Positions 18,476-27,941 are shown, counted from the stretch's first letter. The stretch: 64,000 bases of DNA from Carboxylicivirga mesophila (GCF_018271975.1 NZ_JAGUCN010000004.1:1-64000); one strand, 5' to 3'. Translations and numbers: made by a program. Notes: generated from the sequence alone by a model not told the origin.

Positions 18476-19189
18476 ATGAGAAACAAAGTACTACCACTAC
18501 TAATCGTCTTTTTATTGATATCGAGTGCAGCCATGGGGCAAGGAGCTTTCGCCATCAAGAAATGGAAAGGACGCTACCCCCGCATGAACAATGACTACCC
18601 CTTGGCCTTTGTGAGCTGGAAGGGCTGGTTGCCACCGGTACCGCACTTTTTTGTACGGCTCTACCCCAGCCATTATTACTACTACCTGACTTCATTACCC
18701 GTGATAGATGCCAAGAGCTATCTGGATATGGGGCTATATGGCGGATTAAAGATGGTATTGAAAAACATCGATAAGGACGCGCTGTATCAGAGCCTGCAGG
18801 CCATTGAAGGAACTCAGCTCAATCAAATGGCCCATGAAGAGATAGCCGCCTTTATGCGGCAGAGTCGTTTGGTATCTATGCCCGATATCTACCAGACCAG
18901 CCTCTGTTTTGATAAGGCCATCCAGGCCCTGCATGACTTAAAACAGCAGGATGCGCCATCGGCTATCCACGCAGGTTTTGAGCAGGACATCCGTCATTAC
19001 CTGGAGGAGCTACTCATGATCAACCAGCTGGATGCCAGGCAAGGCGATAAGCTGCAAGCCATGGCAGAACTGAACCGGAATGTGCAGCAATTAACCGGCA
19101 CCATCCATTACACAACACATAAGATTCGGGCCTGCCAACACTGCAATGAAGAATGGCCATCCAACCTGGGTTTCCTGGGGAAACTGTAA
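18476..19189 (+). CDS. Exported tra-operon protein of unknown function
   Basis: 237 residues from the ATG at 18476; the frame opens at 18431 but only the inner start gives a signal peptide (MRNKVLPLLIVFLLISSAAMG). The mature protein is mostly helical with a conserved-looking aromatic segment (FVRLYPSHYYYYLTSLPVID) and a C-terminal pair of cysteines (RACQHCNEEW) that could bind metal or form a disulfide. It lies between the TraI-like gene and traJ. It may be an extra periplasmic part of this T4SS branch. Not recognised. Confidence 0.6.
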   Translation: MRNKVLPLLIVFLLISSAAMGQGAFAIKKWKGRYPRMNNDYPLAFVSWKGWLPPVPHFFVRLYPSHYYYYLTSLPVIDAKSYLDMGLYGGLKMVLKNIDKDALYQSLQAIEGTQLNQMAHEEIAAFMRQSRLVSMPDIYQTSLCFDKAIQALHDLKQQDAPSAIHAGFEQDIRHYLEELLMINQLDARQGDKLQAMAELNRNVQQLTGTIHYTTHKIRACQHCNEEWPSNLGFLGKL

Positions 19190-19231
19190 GCAAACATATC
19201 TCCAAATACCATCATTACAAAGACCACTACC

Positions 19232-20167
19232 ATGAACATCGAGCACTTCTTTGAATTTACCAACGGCCTGATACAGACAGGTATTGACCATGCCCGCCTG
19301 CTGGTGGATATGGCCCGGGCCATAGGGGGCATCGCCGCCTTTTTATTCATCGCCAAACGCATTTTTGAGCAGCTGATAGCCGATAATCCCATTGTGTTAT
19401 TGCCCTTGCTGAGGCCTTTTGCATTGGTCTTGGTCATTACCTTCTGGGGCGCTTTTATCCAGCTGCTGCTGGTGCCCACACAAGGCCTGACCCACCTGTC
19501 AGAGGAAATCTATAATGGCCAGCAACCTCTGGTGGCAGAAAAGCTGCAGGAGAAGCAGAACGCCATCCTGATGACCGACCTGCCACTGTTTGTTGAGAAC
19601 CAGGAGAAGGAGGCCGACCTGTGGGACAAAGGCATCAATGTGCTGCTCACCACCTATAATATTTTGAGTGGACGGGCGCTGCGCAATCAGATCAGCTATT
19701 ACATCATGGAGGGGCTGCGGCAGGTTGCAGAAGTGGCTTTTGAAGTGGTGGTTTACCTGATAGCCTTTTTGCGCACCATCTTCTGTGTGCTCTTGGTCAT
19801 CTTTGGTCCCTTGGTCTTTGCCATCTCCATCTTCGATGGTTTTCAGGAGAGCTACCTGCAATGGATAGCCCGTTTTGTCAATGTGAACCTTTACCTGCCC
19901 ATTGCCATGCTTATCCTGTCACTGACGCAGCACCTGCTGATATATGTGCTGGATTTTGAGATTAACCTCATTAACTCCATGGGTATGTACCAGTCCTCCC
20001 TCTTTTTTGTGTCCGGCCTGATAGTGCCGGTGTGTGGTATCTGTGGCCTGGTGATGGTACCCAAGATTGCCACCTGGATAGTCAATGCCTCCGGCACCAA
20101 TACAGGCGGCAGCCGCATGCTGCGTACAGCCGCCATGATGGCGGTCTCCAAAGGCACCCGTGGTTAG
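19232..20167 (+). CDS. traJ: Conjugative transfer membrane protein TraJ (VirB6-like)
   Basis: 311 residues with several transmembrane helices (about residues 28-48, 60-85, 165-200, 210-235, 250-280) and a Gly/Ser-rich tail (SGTNTGGSRMLRTAAMMAV) typical of TraJ in Bacteroides-type conjugative elements. VirB6-like proteins form part of the inner membrane channel. Position between traI-like and traK matches the usual order. Confidence 0.88.
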   Translation: MNIEHFFEFTNGLIQTGIDHARLLVDMARAIGGIAAFLFIAKRIFEQLIADNPIVLLPLLRPFALVLVITFWGAFIQLLLVPTQGLTHLSEEIYNGQQPLVAEKLQEKQNAILMTDLPLFVENQEKEADLWDKGINVLLTTYNILSGRALRNQISYYIMEGLRQVAEVAFEVVVYLIAFLRTIFCVLLVIFGPLVFAISIFDGFQESYLQWIARFVNVNLYLPIAMLILSLTQHLLIYVLDFEINLINSMGMYQSSLFFVSGLIVPVCGICGLVMVPKIATWIVNASGTNTGGSRMLRTAAMMAVSKGTRG

Positions 20168-20247
20168 GAACCACAGCCAATAATTGATTTACATGATGTA
20201 TAAAATGTAGCATGTCTAATAATGTGATGTAAAGTAATATAAAAAAA

Positions 20248-20275
20248 CTCTGCGTCTCAGTGTCTCTGCGTTAAG
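20248..20275. repeat. Degenerate 'ctctgcgt' repeat, widespread type in Bacteroidota
   Basis: The string ctctgcgtctcagtgtctctgcg followed by ttaag, in the traJ-traK gap, is built from repeats of 'tctctgcg'. Similar strings are scattered between genes in many Bacteroidota genomes. A weak similar piece (cctctgcgattctctg) precedes the TraI-like gene near 17753. No function is known to me. Confidence 0.5.
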
Positions 20276-20305
20276 CATTAAAAGTCAACATCTATTAATC
20301 TAAAA

Positions 20306-20932
20306 ATGCAACAACTCATCCATATACAACGGCAGTTTCGAATGACCGTTTATGTGCTGCTGGCCACCACTATGCTGTCCATTGGAGCAGGTTTATATAC
20401 CTATATCACTTCGCTTCAAATGGTGAAGGAGTCGCGCCAGAAAATTTATGTGCTGGATAACGGGCAGTCGCTTTTGCTGGCGCTCCGGGCCGATATATCA
20501 GAGAACCGCTCTGCCGAAGCCCGTCACCATGTGAAGCGCTTTCATGAGCTCTTCTTCACTCTGGAGCCTGACAAAGCCTATATCGAAAACAATATCCGCG
20601 AAGCCCTTTACCTGGCCGATAAAAGTGCCATGAAGCAGTACCGCACCTTCAAAGAAAACAACCTGTATAACCGGGTAATTGCTTCGGATATCAGCATGAC
20701 GCTGCAGAGTGATTCCATCAGGGTGGACTTCTCCACCTATCCCTATCGCTTCCATTATTATGGCAGGCAGAAGATTGTTCGTAAGTCCAATACCACCATC
20801 CGGCAACTCATTACCAGTGGTCAATTGCGCAATATATCACGTACGGATAACAATACCCATGGCTTCTTAATCGAAGGCTGGATGATAAACGATAACAGTG
20901 ATTTACAAACCACCCGGCGCACTAATTTTTAG
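20306..20932 (+). CDS. traK: Conjugative transfer protein TraK (VirB8-like)
   Basis: 208 residues with one N-terminal transmembrane helix (residues about 12-34, MTVYVLLATTMLSIGAGLYT) and a periplasmic domain with family motifs AEARHHVKRFHELFF, EPDKAYIENNIREALYLAD and YPYRFHYYGRQKIVR. These are characteristic of Bacteroides TraK. A VirB8-like scaffold role in the inner membrane complex is inferred from layout. It opens the traK-L-M-N group after a 138-base gap. Confidence 0.92.
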   Translation: MQQLIHIQRQFRMTVYVLLATTMLSIGAGLYTYITSLQMVKESRQKIYVLDNGQSLLLALRADISENRSAEARHHVKRFHELFFTLEPDKAYIENNIREALYLADKSAMKQYRTFKENNLYNRVIASDISMTLQSDSIRVDFSTYPYRFHYYGRQKIVRKSNTTIRQLITSGQLRNISRTDNNTHGFLIEGWMINDNSDLQTTRRTNF

Positions 20933-20955
20933 TTGCTTAGGCAAACCTATCGGAT

Positions 20956-21267
20956 ATGAAAAACCAGATTAAGAAATATATCAAGGACTTGTTACAGAGA
21001 GCTGACGAACAAGATAAAGGACTCAGTCAGCAAAAGCGAAAGATTAAATGGATGGTCATTCTGGGCATCCTATTCATGTTCTATGTGCTGTCATTTATGC
21101 AATCCCACCTGTCCCTTAACCACCATTTGATGAAGGCCCCAAGCGGAGAGCCGGTGGCAGATTCCTTGGGCAATGACAGCACCCAACGGCCCCAAAGCCC
21201 CTTTGCCTTGCCCGTCGATTCATTTGAGCAACTACTAAACCAGCAAATCCATGAAGAAGCAGATTAA
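20956..21267 (+). CDS. traL: TraL-like small membrane protein of the T4SS
   Basis: 103 residues: a charged N-terminal segment (LLQRADEQDKGLSQQKRKIK), one transmembrane helix (WMVILGILFMFYVLSFM) and a short periplasmic tail. Position between traK and traM and the single-helix plan fit TraL. The last 17 bases overlap traM. Assigned mainly by context, since the sequence is short. Confidence 0.7.
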   Translation: MKNQIKKYIKDLLQRADEQDKGLSQQKRKIKWMVILGILFMFYVLSFMQSHLSLNHHLMKAPSGEPVADSLGNDSTQRPQSPFALPVDSFEQLLNQQIHEEAD

Positions 21268-22402
21268 ACAACACAAAGCCCTTTTTATCCTGCCATTGGC
21301 ACTCTTACCCTTTATCGTACTGATATTCTATATTCTGGGAGGAGGGAGTCCGGTGAGTGACACTAGCCAAAGCGCGAGCTCAAGCGGTGCCAACTACCAA
21401 TTGCCCGATGCCAACAGGGATATTGCCATCATGGACAAGCAGGAGGCATACCGGCAACTAGGGGAAGAAACGGTGGTAAAACCAGTCCAGTTGGATATTG
21501 ACACGACCATGGTGCTCAATCCTCTAGAATTGACAGAGAACATGCCTGAAGAGCAAATCAATGAAGTGCTATTGGCACATGTCAAAAAACAGGAGGCACA
21601 ATCCCGGGAAGCCTTGCAAGGCCAAAATCACCTAATGCCCCAAAGTCCAACAACGCGAAGGGATAATACAAACGCTGAACCGGTGACAAAAGAGTCGGAT
21701 ACCTATCGGACATACACTGGTTCACCTAAAGCGAGAAGAAGTTCCTATATATCAAACGATATGGAGCAACAGACCCTGACTCAATTACTAGAGGAGCACG
21801 AACGTTTACTTCGCCAGAATGACTCCTTGAACCATCAGCTTCAAAAGGCGACTGCCAATAAACAGGCGGTAGAGATTCAGGCCAGGTTGGATGTGCAAAT
21901 CAACACAAATAGCGGCTTTGAGCCTGTGACACAGTCAAGGCAAGGTATCAAAGCCCTGGTCGTGGAAGATACCAAGGTATTATCCGGTAACCGGGTCATG
22001 CTGCAGCTGATGAACGATGCAGTTATTGGGGATAAGACCATTCGAAAAGGCACCCTGATATATGGCCTTTGCAAAACAGAGAATGAGCGCTTGCAGCTAG
22101 TCATTACCAGCGTTCCCTATCGGGATGCGTTTCTGCCGGTCAAGCTGAGCGCGTATGACCTGGATGGCATCAGAGGGCTTTACGTGCCGGATAACGTGCA
22201 GCGCAAGGCCTATAAGGATGTGGCCGGTGATGTGAACCCATCCGTTTTATTGTCACCATCGGACCATCCCTTGTCATACCTGGGGGTTAGTGCAGCAGCT
22301 GACCTGAGCAAGACCATGGTTAAGCGGGTCAGGCTAAAGCGGGTCTACCTGAGAAAAAACACGGTCCTGATACTTAAAAATGATAAATCCCTTAAAAACT
22401 AA
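21251..22402 (+). CDS. traM: Conjugative transfer protein TraM (VirB10-like)
   Basis: 383 residues. One N-terminal transmembrane helix (ALFILPLALLPFIVLIFYIL), a long low-complexity periplasmic stretch, a coiled coil around residues 175-215 (TQLLEEHERLLRQNDSLNHQ) and a C-terminal beta domain (VLSGNRVMLQLMNDAVIGDK and onward) of the TraM type. VirB10-like proteins span the periplasm and link inner and outer membrane complexes. It overlaps traL and ends 1 base before traN. Confidence 0.9.
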   Translation: MKKQIKQHKALFILPLALLPFIVLIFYILGGGSPVSDTSQSASSSGANYQLPDANRDIAIMDKQEAYRQLGEETVVKPVQLDIDTTMVLNPLELTENMPEEQINEVLLAHVKKQEAQSREALQGQNHLMPQSPTTRRDNTNAEPVTKESDTYRTYTGSPKARRSSYISNDMEQQTLTQLLEEHERLLRQNDSLNHQLQKATANKQAVEIQARLDVQINTNSGFEPVTQSRQGIKALVVEDTKVLSGNRVMLQLMNDAVIGDKTIRKGTLIYGLCKTENERLQLVITSVPYRDAFLPVKLSAYDLDGIRGLYVPDNVQRKAYKDVAGDVNPSVLLSPSDHPLSYLGVSAAADLSKTMVKRVRLKRVYLRKNTVLILKNDKSLKN

Positions 22403-22403
22403 G

Positions 22404-23207
22404 ATGATGAAACTATCACTGCTATTGCTATTATTCCTTATGCTTCAATTTGAAACATTCGCACAAAACCATATTCAGGTGGCGGAGCACTCAACGGTGC
22501 ATATCATCTGCCCCGAAGCCGTCAGCTACGTGCAGGTGGGCAGTCCTACTAAACTATTGGCCGAAGCCATTGCAGATTATCCCCATCTAGTGCGCATCAA
22601 AGCCCTGACTGCCATTAGCGATACCAGTTCGTTAACCCTGGTGTGCGGCAATGAGCTTTATGCCTTTCAGGTGAGCTACAACAGGCAATGTGCCTTACAG
22701 CTGAATCTGGACGATTTTAAAGGTGATGCGATACAAGAACAACAAGGAACTACCATGCCTTTGCATCAATTGCTGGCGTGCATGCGACAATTACAAGCTT
22801 CTAACAGTCGTCGAAAGCCCATCAAGTCAAGCAAACAGGAGCGGATAGAATTACTATTAGACGATATCAGGGTCAGGCAGGAACTACTGTTTGTTAAGAT
22901 CACGATAAAGAACCACTCCAACCTGGTGTACAAAGCCAATGTGCCTGTTTTTATGATGCGCAATAGACAGCCAAAGAAAGCCGCTAATGTGCAGAAATAC
23001 CTGCTGGAGCCCTGGCGTGTCTCTGAATCTGAGCTGATGGTTACACCACAGGAAGCAAAGACCGTGGTATTTGTTTTTAAAAGCTTTTCTATCCCCAAAC
23101 ACAAACAAGTGGAGGTCCTCCTGCAGGAAGAAACAGCCGCTTACACCGGGCGTGACCTGAGCCTCACCTTTGACAATAAAGCCATTGTCAAGGCGAAAGC
23201 ACTTTAA
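22404..23207 (+). CDS. traN: Conjugative transfer protein TraN (DUF4138, VirB9-like)
   Basis: 267 residues from the ATG at 22404, right after the traM stop; the frame opens at 22380 inside traM. Signal peptide (MMKLSLLLLLFLMLQFETFA), then a beta-rich domain with VAEHSTVHIICPEAVSYVQVG and a C-terminal segment VKITIKNHSNLVYKANVPVF typical of TraN/DUF4138. VirB9-like outer membrane complex part. The later tra genes of CTnDOT (traO, P, Q) are not found after it; the coupling protein follows instead. Confidence 0.88.
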   Translation: MMKLSLLLLLFLMLQFETFAQNHIQVAEHSTVHIICPEAVSYVQVGSPTKLLAEAIADYPHLVRIKALTAISDTSSLTLVCGNELYAFQVSYNRQCALQLNLDDFKGDAIQEQQGTTMPLHQLLACMRQLQASNSRRKPIKSSKQERIELLLDDIRVRQELLFVKITIKNHSNLVYKANVPVFMMRNRQPKKAANVQKYLLEPWRVSESELMVTPQEAKTVVFVFKSFSIPKHKQVEVLLQEETAAYTGRDLSLTFDNKAIVKAKAL

Positions 23208-23265
23208 ACAGGAAGGCAAAATAGAAGGCACAAGGAACACAATACTCTAAATCTAAACAAAAAAA

Positions 23266-25185
23266 ATGTCACAATCCGAAGGCATACAATTGATACGACT
23301 GCATGAAGCCTTTCGCTTTATCAGCTACCTGTTGTTACTGCTATCGTTTTACCTGACCTGTCAGGATTATTTTGTGGCGCAAAACTTTTATTTGAAAGGA
23401 TTGGACTTTGTCTTTGAAAAGCTGCAGCAATTAAGCTTTCTCTCCCAATTGATTCCTTCCAAGCTATTGACCCTGGGCGTACTGCTCATCACCTGTATGG
23501 GCACCAAAGCACAGAAACAGCCGGACTTGAAAGTAACGCTGATAGTGCTGCAAATTCTATCGGGCTTAACAATATACTGGGCGAGTTTATGGTTACTGCC
23601 TCAGCAGCCATTGGTTTATATGCTCAGCTCCCTAATTGCCTTTGTGATGGTCAACGTAGGTTTTGATAACGTCAGTAAGCTCATCAGTGTCAACCTGATG
23701 AAAGACCGCTTTAATACGGGCAATGAGAGCTTTCTGCAGGATGAAGCATTGAGGACCAACGAATGGTCGGTGAACCTAAGAAGTGAGTACGTTTATAACT
23801 GTAAAGCCCGTCATGGCTGGATCAATGTGGTCAACCCCTTTCGGGCCAGCATGGTCATAGGTACGCCGGGCTCAGGTAAGTCCTATAGCGTGGTGCAGCC
23901 CTTTATCTCGCAACATCTGCGAAAAGGTTTCTCCATGTGCGTTTATGATTTTAAATACCCCGATTTGTCCGCCTTGGCCTATACGCAATACCTGCGTGGC
24001 AAAGTCAATGGACGCCTGCCGGTTCATACGCAATTTTGTGTTATTAACCTGGATGATATCCGTAAGAGTCAGCGCTGTAATCCGCTGGCGCCAGAGCTGA
24101 TGGATAGTCCCATTGATGCCTTTGAAGCATCCCGCACCATTCTTTATAACCTGAACCGCGAATGGATACGCAAACAAGGGGAGTTCTTTTCCGAATCCGC
24201 CGTTACCTTCTTTGCTGCGGTAATTTGGTTTTTAAAACGCTACGAAAAGGGCAGATACTGCACTTTGCCTCATGCCATTGAACTATTGCAGCTGGACTAT
24301 GATGAGCTCTTTGATATCATGGCCACCGAGCAGGATGTGGTGAACATCATCAACCCCTTTATCAATGCCCATCAGCGAGGCGCCAGTGAGCAGCTGGAAG
24401 GGCAGTTGGGTAGCCTGAAGATTGCCATCTCCAAAATCATCACGCCTGAAATCTACTGGATTTGCTCGGGCAATGATTTTACCCTGGATATCAATAATCC
24501 GGCATCCCCCAAAGTGCTTTGCCTGGCCAATAACCCCTTACGCATCGAAATCTATGGAGCCGTGCTCTCTCTGTTTATCACCCGCATGCTGAAGATCATC
24601 AACAAGAAGGGGCAACGACCATCCTCCTTAATCTTTGATGAGCTGCCCACCATCTATTTCAGAGGCTTGGACACACTCATTGCAACTGCCCGTAGCAATA
24701 AGATATCGACATTACTGGGCATACAAACCATCGATCAGCTGGTGAGGGACTATGGCAAGGAAGCGGCCAACGCCATCCTGACCAACATTGGCAATGTATT
24801 CTCCGGCCAGGCTACAGGCGATACGGCGCGTTACATCCAGAGCCGCATGGGTAAAGTCTTACAGGAGCGGCAGTCGATAAGCATTAACCGGGCCACTCAG
24901 TCCTCTACCATCTCCACACAGATGGATTACCTGGTGCCGGAAGGGAAGATAGCCACCTTGCCGCAAGGCTATATGGTGGGGCAGGTGGCTGATAGTTTTG
25001 AGCAGCCCATCACTCGCAAGAGCTTTAACGCCCTTATCAAGCCACAGATGGTGAATACCCAAAAAGAAATAGCCATGCCGGATTATTACGCTTTTGATAA
25101 TAAAGAGAAGGTGCTGGAAGGCAATCGGCTGCGCATCTATAATGATATCCAAAGTATCTGCAGGCAGCGGATATCACCAGGTTGA
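23266..25185 (+). CDS. Type IV coupling protein (VirD4/TraG family; MobC-like of Bacteroides elements)
   Basis: 639 residues. Two or three N-terminal membrane helices (residues about 15-130) precede the motor domain. Walker A is IGTPGSGKSYSVV (Lys205) and the Walker B region is RPSSLIFDELPTIYF. The segment SNKISTLLGIQTIDQLVRDYGKEAANAIL fits the VirD4 signature after Walker B. It brings the relaxase-DNA complex to the secretion channel. In Bacteroides elements this protein is often called MobC; here it is placed before, not after, mobA/mobB. Confidence 0.92.
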   Translation: MSQSEGIQLIRLHEAFRFISYLLLLLSFYLTCQDYFVAQNFYLKGLDFVFEKLQQLSFLSQLIPSKLLTLGVLLITCMGTKAQKQPDLKVTLIVLQILSGLTIYWASLWLLPQQPLVYMLSSLIAFVMVNVGFDNVSKLISVNLMKDRFNTGNESFLQDEALRTNEWSVNLRSEYVYNCKARHGWINVVNPFRASMVIGTPGSGKSYSVVQPFISQHLRKGFSMCVYDFKYPDLSALAYTQYLRGKVNGRLPVHTQFCVINLDDIRKSQRCNPLAPELMDSPIDAFEASRTILYNLNREWIRKQGEFFSESAVTFFAAVIWFLKRYEKGRYCTLPHAIELLQLDYDELFDIMATEQDVVNIINPFINAHQRGASEQLEGQLGSLKIAISKIITPEIYWICSGNDFTLDINNPASPKVLCLANNPLRIEIYGAVLSLFITRMLKIINKKGQRPSSLIFDELPTIYFRGLDTLIATARSNKISTLLGIQTIDQLVRDYGKEAANAILTNIGNVFSGQATGDTARYIQSRMGKVLQERQSISINRATQSSTISTQMDYLVPEGKIATLPQGYMVGQVADSFEQPITRKSFNALIKPQMVNTQKEIAMPDYYAFDNKEKVLEGNRLRIYNDIQSICRQRISPG

Positions 25186-25217
25186 AACCGACTATTGTTA
25201 AACCCTTAAATACAGAA

Positions 25218-25901
25218 ATGATGGAACAAAAAACACGTTATGGACTGGATGAAGTGCCCATGGACAAACTGGAAAAGATGGGCATCAAAAGAGACTTCAT
25301 CGACAAGATGGAGCAGAAGGAATTGACCGATTTTTTGAATGGGTTTCGTTCGCAGAAGTTGTATACGGTCAGTGCCAGAATCAATGACGAAAACTACCGC
25401 ATACCGGCGAAGATAAGACTTCAGCGAGAGGAGGGAGAGATCAAAGTACGCATCCACCCGATTCAACGCCTGCATATACCGGATAGCTTTATGGGGCATG
25501 CCTTTTCAAAGGAAGAGAAGGCGGCCTTGCTGCAGGATAAAAACATCGGGAAGACGATTGAACTGCAGGATTTCTCCGGAAAGAAAGATAAGTACTATAT
25601 CGGCATTGACGCCAAGACCAATGAGATTATCCCCCTAAAACAGAAGAATATTCAGATAGCAGATGCAATCAAAGGGGTGACCCTGACCGCTGCTCAGAAG
25701 GAAAAACTGTCCAATGGCGAGAAGGTGCAGCTCAAGGGTATGACCGGCCGTAACGATAAGAAGTTTTCAGCTACGCTGCAGATTAATCCGGCGGAGCGGA
25801 ATATCGGGTTCAGCAATTTCAAGCAGGAGAAAGCTGCGACACAGACACAAGAAAAATCCGAAACACAAAAGCAGGGAAAAACTGCCAAAGTGGGTGGATG
25901 A
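25218..25901 (+). CDS. DUF4099/DUF3945 domain protein
   Basis: 227 residues from the ATG at 25218 (an in-frame TTG at 25182 overlaps the coupling protein stop). The N-terminal segment VPMDKLEKMGIKRDFIDKM and the repeated pattern LTAAQKEKLSNGEKVQLKGM match the DUF4099 and DUF3945 domains of Bacteroidota element proteins. These are often fused to a topoisomerase in larger elements; this one has only the accessory domains and a basic Gln/Lys tail. Function unknown, possibly DNA binding during transfer. Confidence 0.82.
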   Translation: MMEQKTRYGLDEVPMDKLEKMGIKRDFIDKMEQKELTDFLNGFRSQKLYTVSARINDENYRIPAKIRLQREEGEIKVRIHPIQRLHIPDSFMGHAFSKEEKAALLQDKNIGKTIELQDFSGKKDKYYIGIDAKTNEIIPLKQKNIQIADAIKGVTLTAAQKEKLSNGEKVQLKGMTGRNDKKFSATLQINPAERNIGFSNFKQEKAATQTQEKSETQKQGKTAKVGG

Positions 25902-25921
25902 TTATAGCTGATTAATAGTCG

Positions 25922-25958
25922 AAAGGAAAAGTGGAAACGTCCTCTTTTCCTTTTTTTT
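25922..25958 (+). terminator. Rho-independent terminator after the tra/DUF3945 operon
   Basis: Stem formed by aaaggaaaag and cttttccttt with a short imperfect centre, followed by eight Ts (25951-25958). It lies 21 bases after the DUF3945 stop. Confidence 0.8.
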
Positions 25959-26022
25959 AGCACTTATTTTTAACCCCAAAGAAGAGCTGATAGATACCTC
26001 TTACGAAGTGGAAGCAAGATGT

Positions 26023-26064
26023 GTTTTTTAGTACCTAAAAAACGAAAGGACTTGCCCCGTGGGA
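26023..26064. other. Candidate origin of transfer (oriT)
   Basis: A perfect 9-bp inverted repeat with a 3-base loop (gttttttag, tac, ctaaaaaac; 26023-26043) followed by gaaaggacttgccccgtggg, 40-80 bases upstream of mobA. Relaxases commonly nick near an inverted repeat just upstream of the mob genes. This is inferred from place and structure only; no nic site is recognised. Confidence 0.4.
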
Positions 26065-26104
26065 CCGAAATGAATAAGAGTGAAAAAACAACAAAACCTT
26101 AATC

Positions 26105-26482
26105 ATGACACCAAGAAAATCCCCAAAACAGCTGCGGACTATTCAGTTTAAAATCTACCTGACGGAAGCGGAGAAGCAGAAGATTATAACCAGCGTTAAG
26201 CAGGAAAAACACAATTCCATCAGCGACTATGCCCGTGAACGACTCTTGAAGGATCGTCTGTCAAAACGGATAACGGTCAGTGCCGAATACATTCGCATTT
26301 TTAAAACGATGGATTATAACCTGACCAAAATAGGCACCAACCTGAACCAGGTGGCACACAAGCTCAATGCCTACAATACCTATATGCTGACCGATGAGGA
26401 TGGACAAACCTTCAAGGCATGCTTTGAACACTTAAAAAACTGTTATGTCTTATTGGGGCAGCACCTAAGAAAGATCAACTAG
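26105..26482 (+). CDS. mobA: Mobilization accessory protein MobA (relaxosome, ribbon-helix-helix type)
   Basis: 125 residues. The N-terminal part (FKIYLTEAEKQKIITSVKQ, then SISDYARERLLKD) is a ribbon-helix-helix DNA-binding fold, followed by the Bacteroides MobA/MobC motif DYNLTKIGTNLNQVAHKLN. It would bind oriT and help the relaxase. Its stop overlaps the relaxase GTG start by one base (TAGTG), so the two are translated together. Confidence 0.88.
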   Translation: MTPRKSPKQLRTIQFKIYLTEAEKQKIITSVKQEKHNSISDYARERLLKDRLSKRITVSAEYIRIFKTMDYNLTKIGTNLNQVAHKLNAYNTYMLTDEDGQTFKACFEHLKNCYVLLGQHLRKIN

Positions 26483-27909
26483 TGGTTATTAAAATCCACC
26501 AGACCGCCTCCACCAAAGACGCCTTTTACTACAATGAGCAAAAGGTAATGGAGGGTCATGCGCAATTTTTTCACAGTAAGAACACCACTGAATTAAGGCC
26601 TTTTGCTTATCCATCATCTCAACGTTTAGGGCAATTACTGGCAATAGAGAAAGGCAATAAGCGTTGTCGGAACAAGTGCTTTCATGTATCAGTGAATCCG
26701 ACAAACGAAGAGTTAGTGAAACTCACCAAAGAAGGCTTGAAAAAGGAGATAGATGCTTTTATGCAGCACATGGGCTATGGCCATCAGCCATACTTTGTGT
26801 ACGAGCATGCAGATTTGAAACGCACGCATTTTCATATTGTATCTACACGCATTGATGTAAAAACCAGCAAGAAGATAAAGGACAATAATGAGAAGCGTAA
26901 AGTCCATCAGTTTATCCAGGGACTTCAGCAACGCTATGAATTGGAAACGACAGCGAAGCTGGATAAACTACAACTCATTCCAACCATCAATAGTCCGAAC
27001 CTACATGAAGGGATTCAACAAGTGTTTAAACTGCTCAATCTGTCCAATATTCAAAACCAGCAGGAATACCTGGATATTCTGAAAGCCTTTAACCTGGAAC
27101 TCTACCAGACGGATAAAGGTCAATCAGTTATCATTAAAGACCAGGACGGTCAGATTTTGCGCCATCCCATAGCACTATCTCAGTTTAAGGAGCCACCCAA
27201 CCTAGATACGTATCAGACGCAAAAAACTAATGAAGAACTGCAGCGTGAATTGAGACACAAAGTGGAGAGTCTGCTTAAGGAGCTGAATAGAAACTACCGT
27301 TTTTACACCATCCATGAATTGCGAGAGGCGTTTGTAAAGAATAACCTGTTGCCGTATCAGCTCTCAAAGAATGGCAATCTGAATATCTACGCACCATTGG
27401 ACAAAACGGTGGTGGATGCGCAACAGTTATTAAAAAGATACAGGATGCGTTTACAAACCTTTGTTTTAAGCAACGACCAGTTTCACAGTATGATTCGTGA
27501 GTTGACCCATCAACTAGAGCAAAAACATGTCAATATTACTGAAGCCATACTTGATAAAGAACAATCGACTATAGGCGATTGTGAAAGCCGAAATCTTGTA
27601 TTAAAAGAGCTGAATTTAAACGATTGTGAAGTCTATAATCACCTGGTGTCGCAGCTTGATAGTCAGGAGCAGGCAACCGTTCTTGAAGCCATCAAATCCC
27701 ATTTGATATTTATGATGAATAAGGCGATTGATAATGCACATTCAACTTCCGAGTCCTACAACAATATACAGGATAGAAGCCGATGGGAGAAGTTTAATCA
27801 CCAGTTTATGATAGAGCTGTTGAATTATCGGGATTGGGAAAACAGAAGAGATAAAACTCAACGGAAAGGATTAAAGAGAGCCTGGCGCAAAAAGGGACTA
27901 AGAAGGTAA
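26482..27909 (+). CDS. mobB: Relaxase MobB (MOBP family)
   Basis: 475 residues from the GTG at 26482. The N-terminal relaxase domain has the metal-binding three-histidine motif in YEHADLKRTHFHIVSTRID (His116 and His118 in HFH) and an upstream FYYNEQKVMEGHA segment that should hold the catalytic tyrosine. The C-terminal 250 residues are helical and less conserved. It nicks oriT and pilots the strand into the recipient. Length and motif order are normal. Confidence 0.92.
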   Translation: MVIKIHQTASTKDAFYYNEQKVMEGHAQFFHSKNTTELRPFAYPSSQRLGQLLAIEKGNKRCRNKCFHVSVNPTNEELVKLTKEGLKKEIDAFMQHMGYGHQPYFVYEHADLKRTHFHIVSTRIDVKTSKKIKDNNEKRKVHQFIQGLQQRYELETTAKLDKLQLIPTINSPNLHEGIQQVFKLLNLSNIQNQQEYLDILKAFNLELYQTDKGQSVIIKDQDGQILRHPIALSQFKEPPNLDTYQTQKTNEELQRELRHKVESLLKELNRNYRFYTIHELREAFVKNNLLPYQLSKNGNLNIYAPLDKTVVDAQQLLKRYRMRLQTFVLSNDQFHSMIRELTHQLEQKHVNITEAILDKEQSTIGDCESRNLVLKELNLNDCEVYNHLVSQLDSQEQATVLEAIKSHLIFMMNKAIDNAHSTSESYNNIQDRSRWEKFNHQFMIELLNYRDWENRRDKTQRKGLKRAWRKKGLRR

Positions 27910-27941
27910 TAATAAGGTAAAATAAAATTTCCAAAAAGTAC

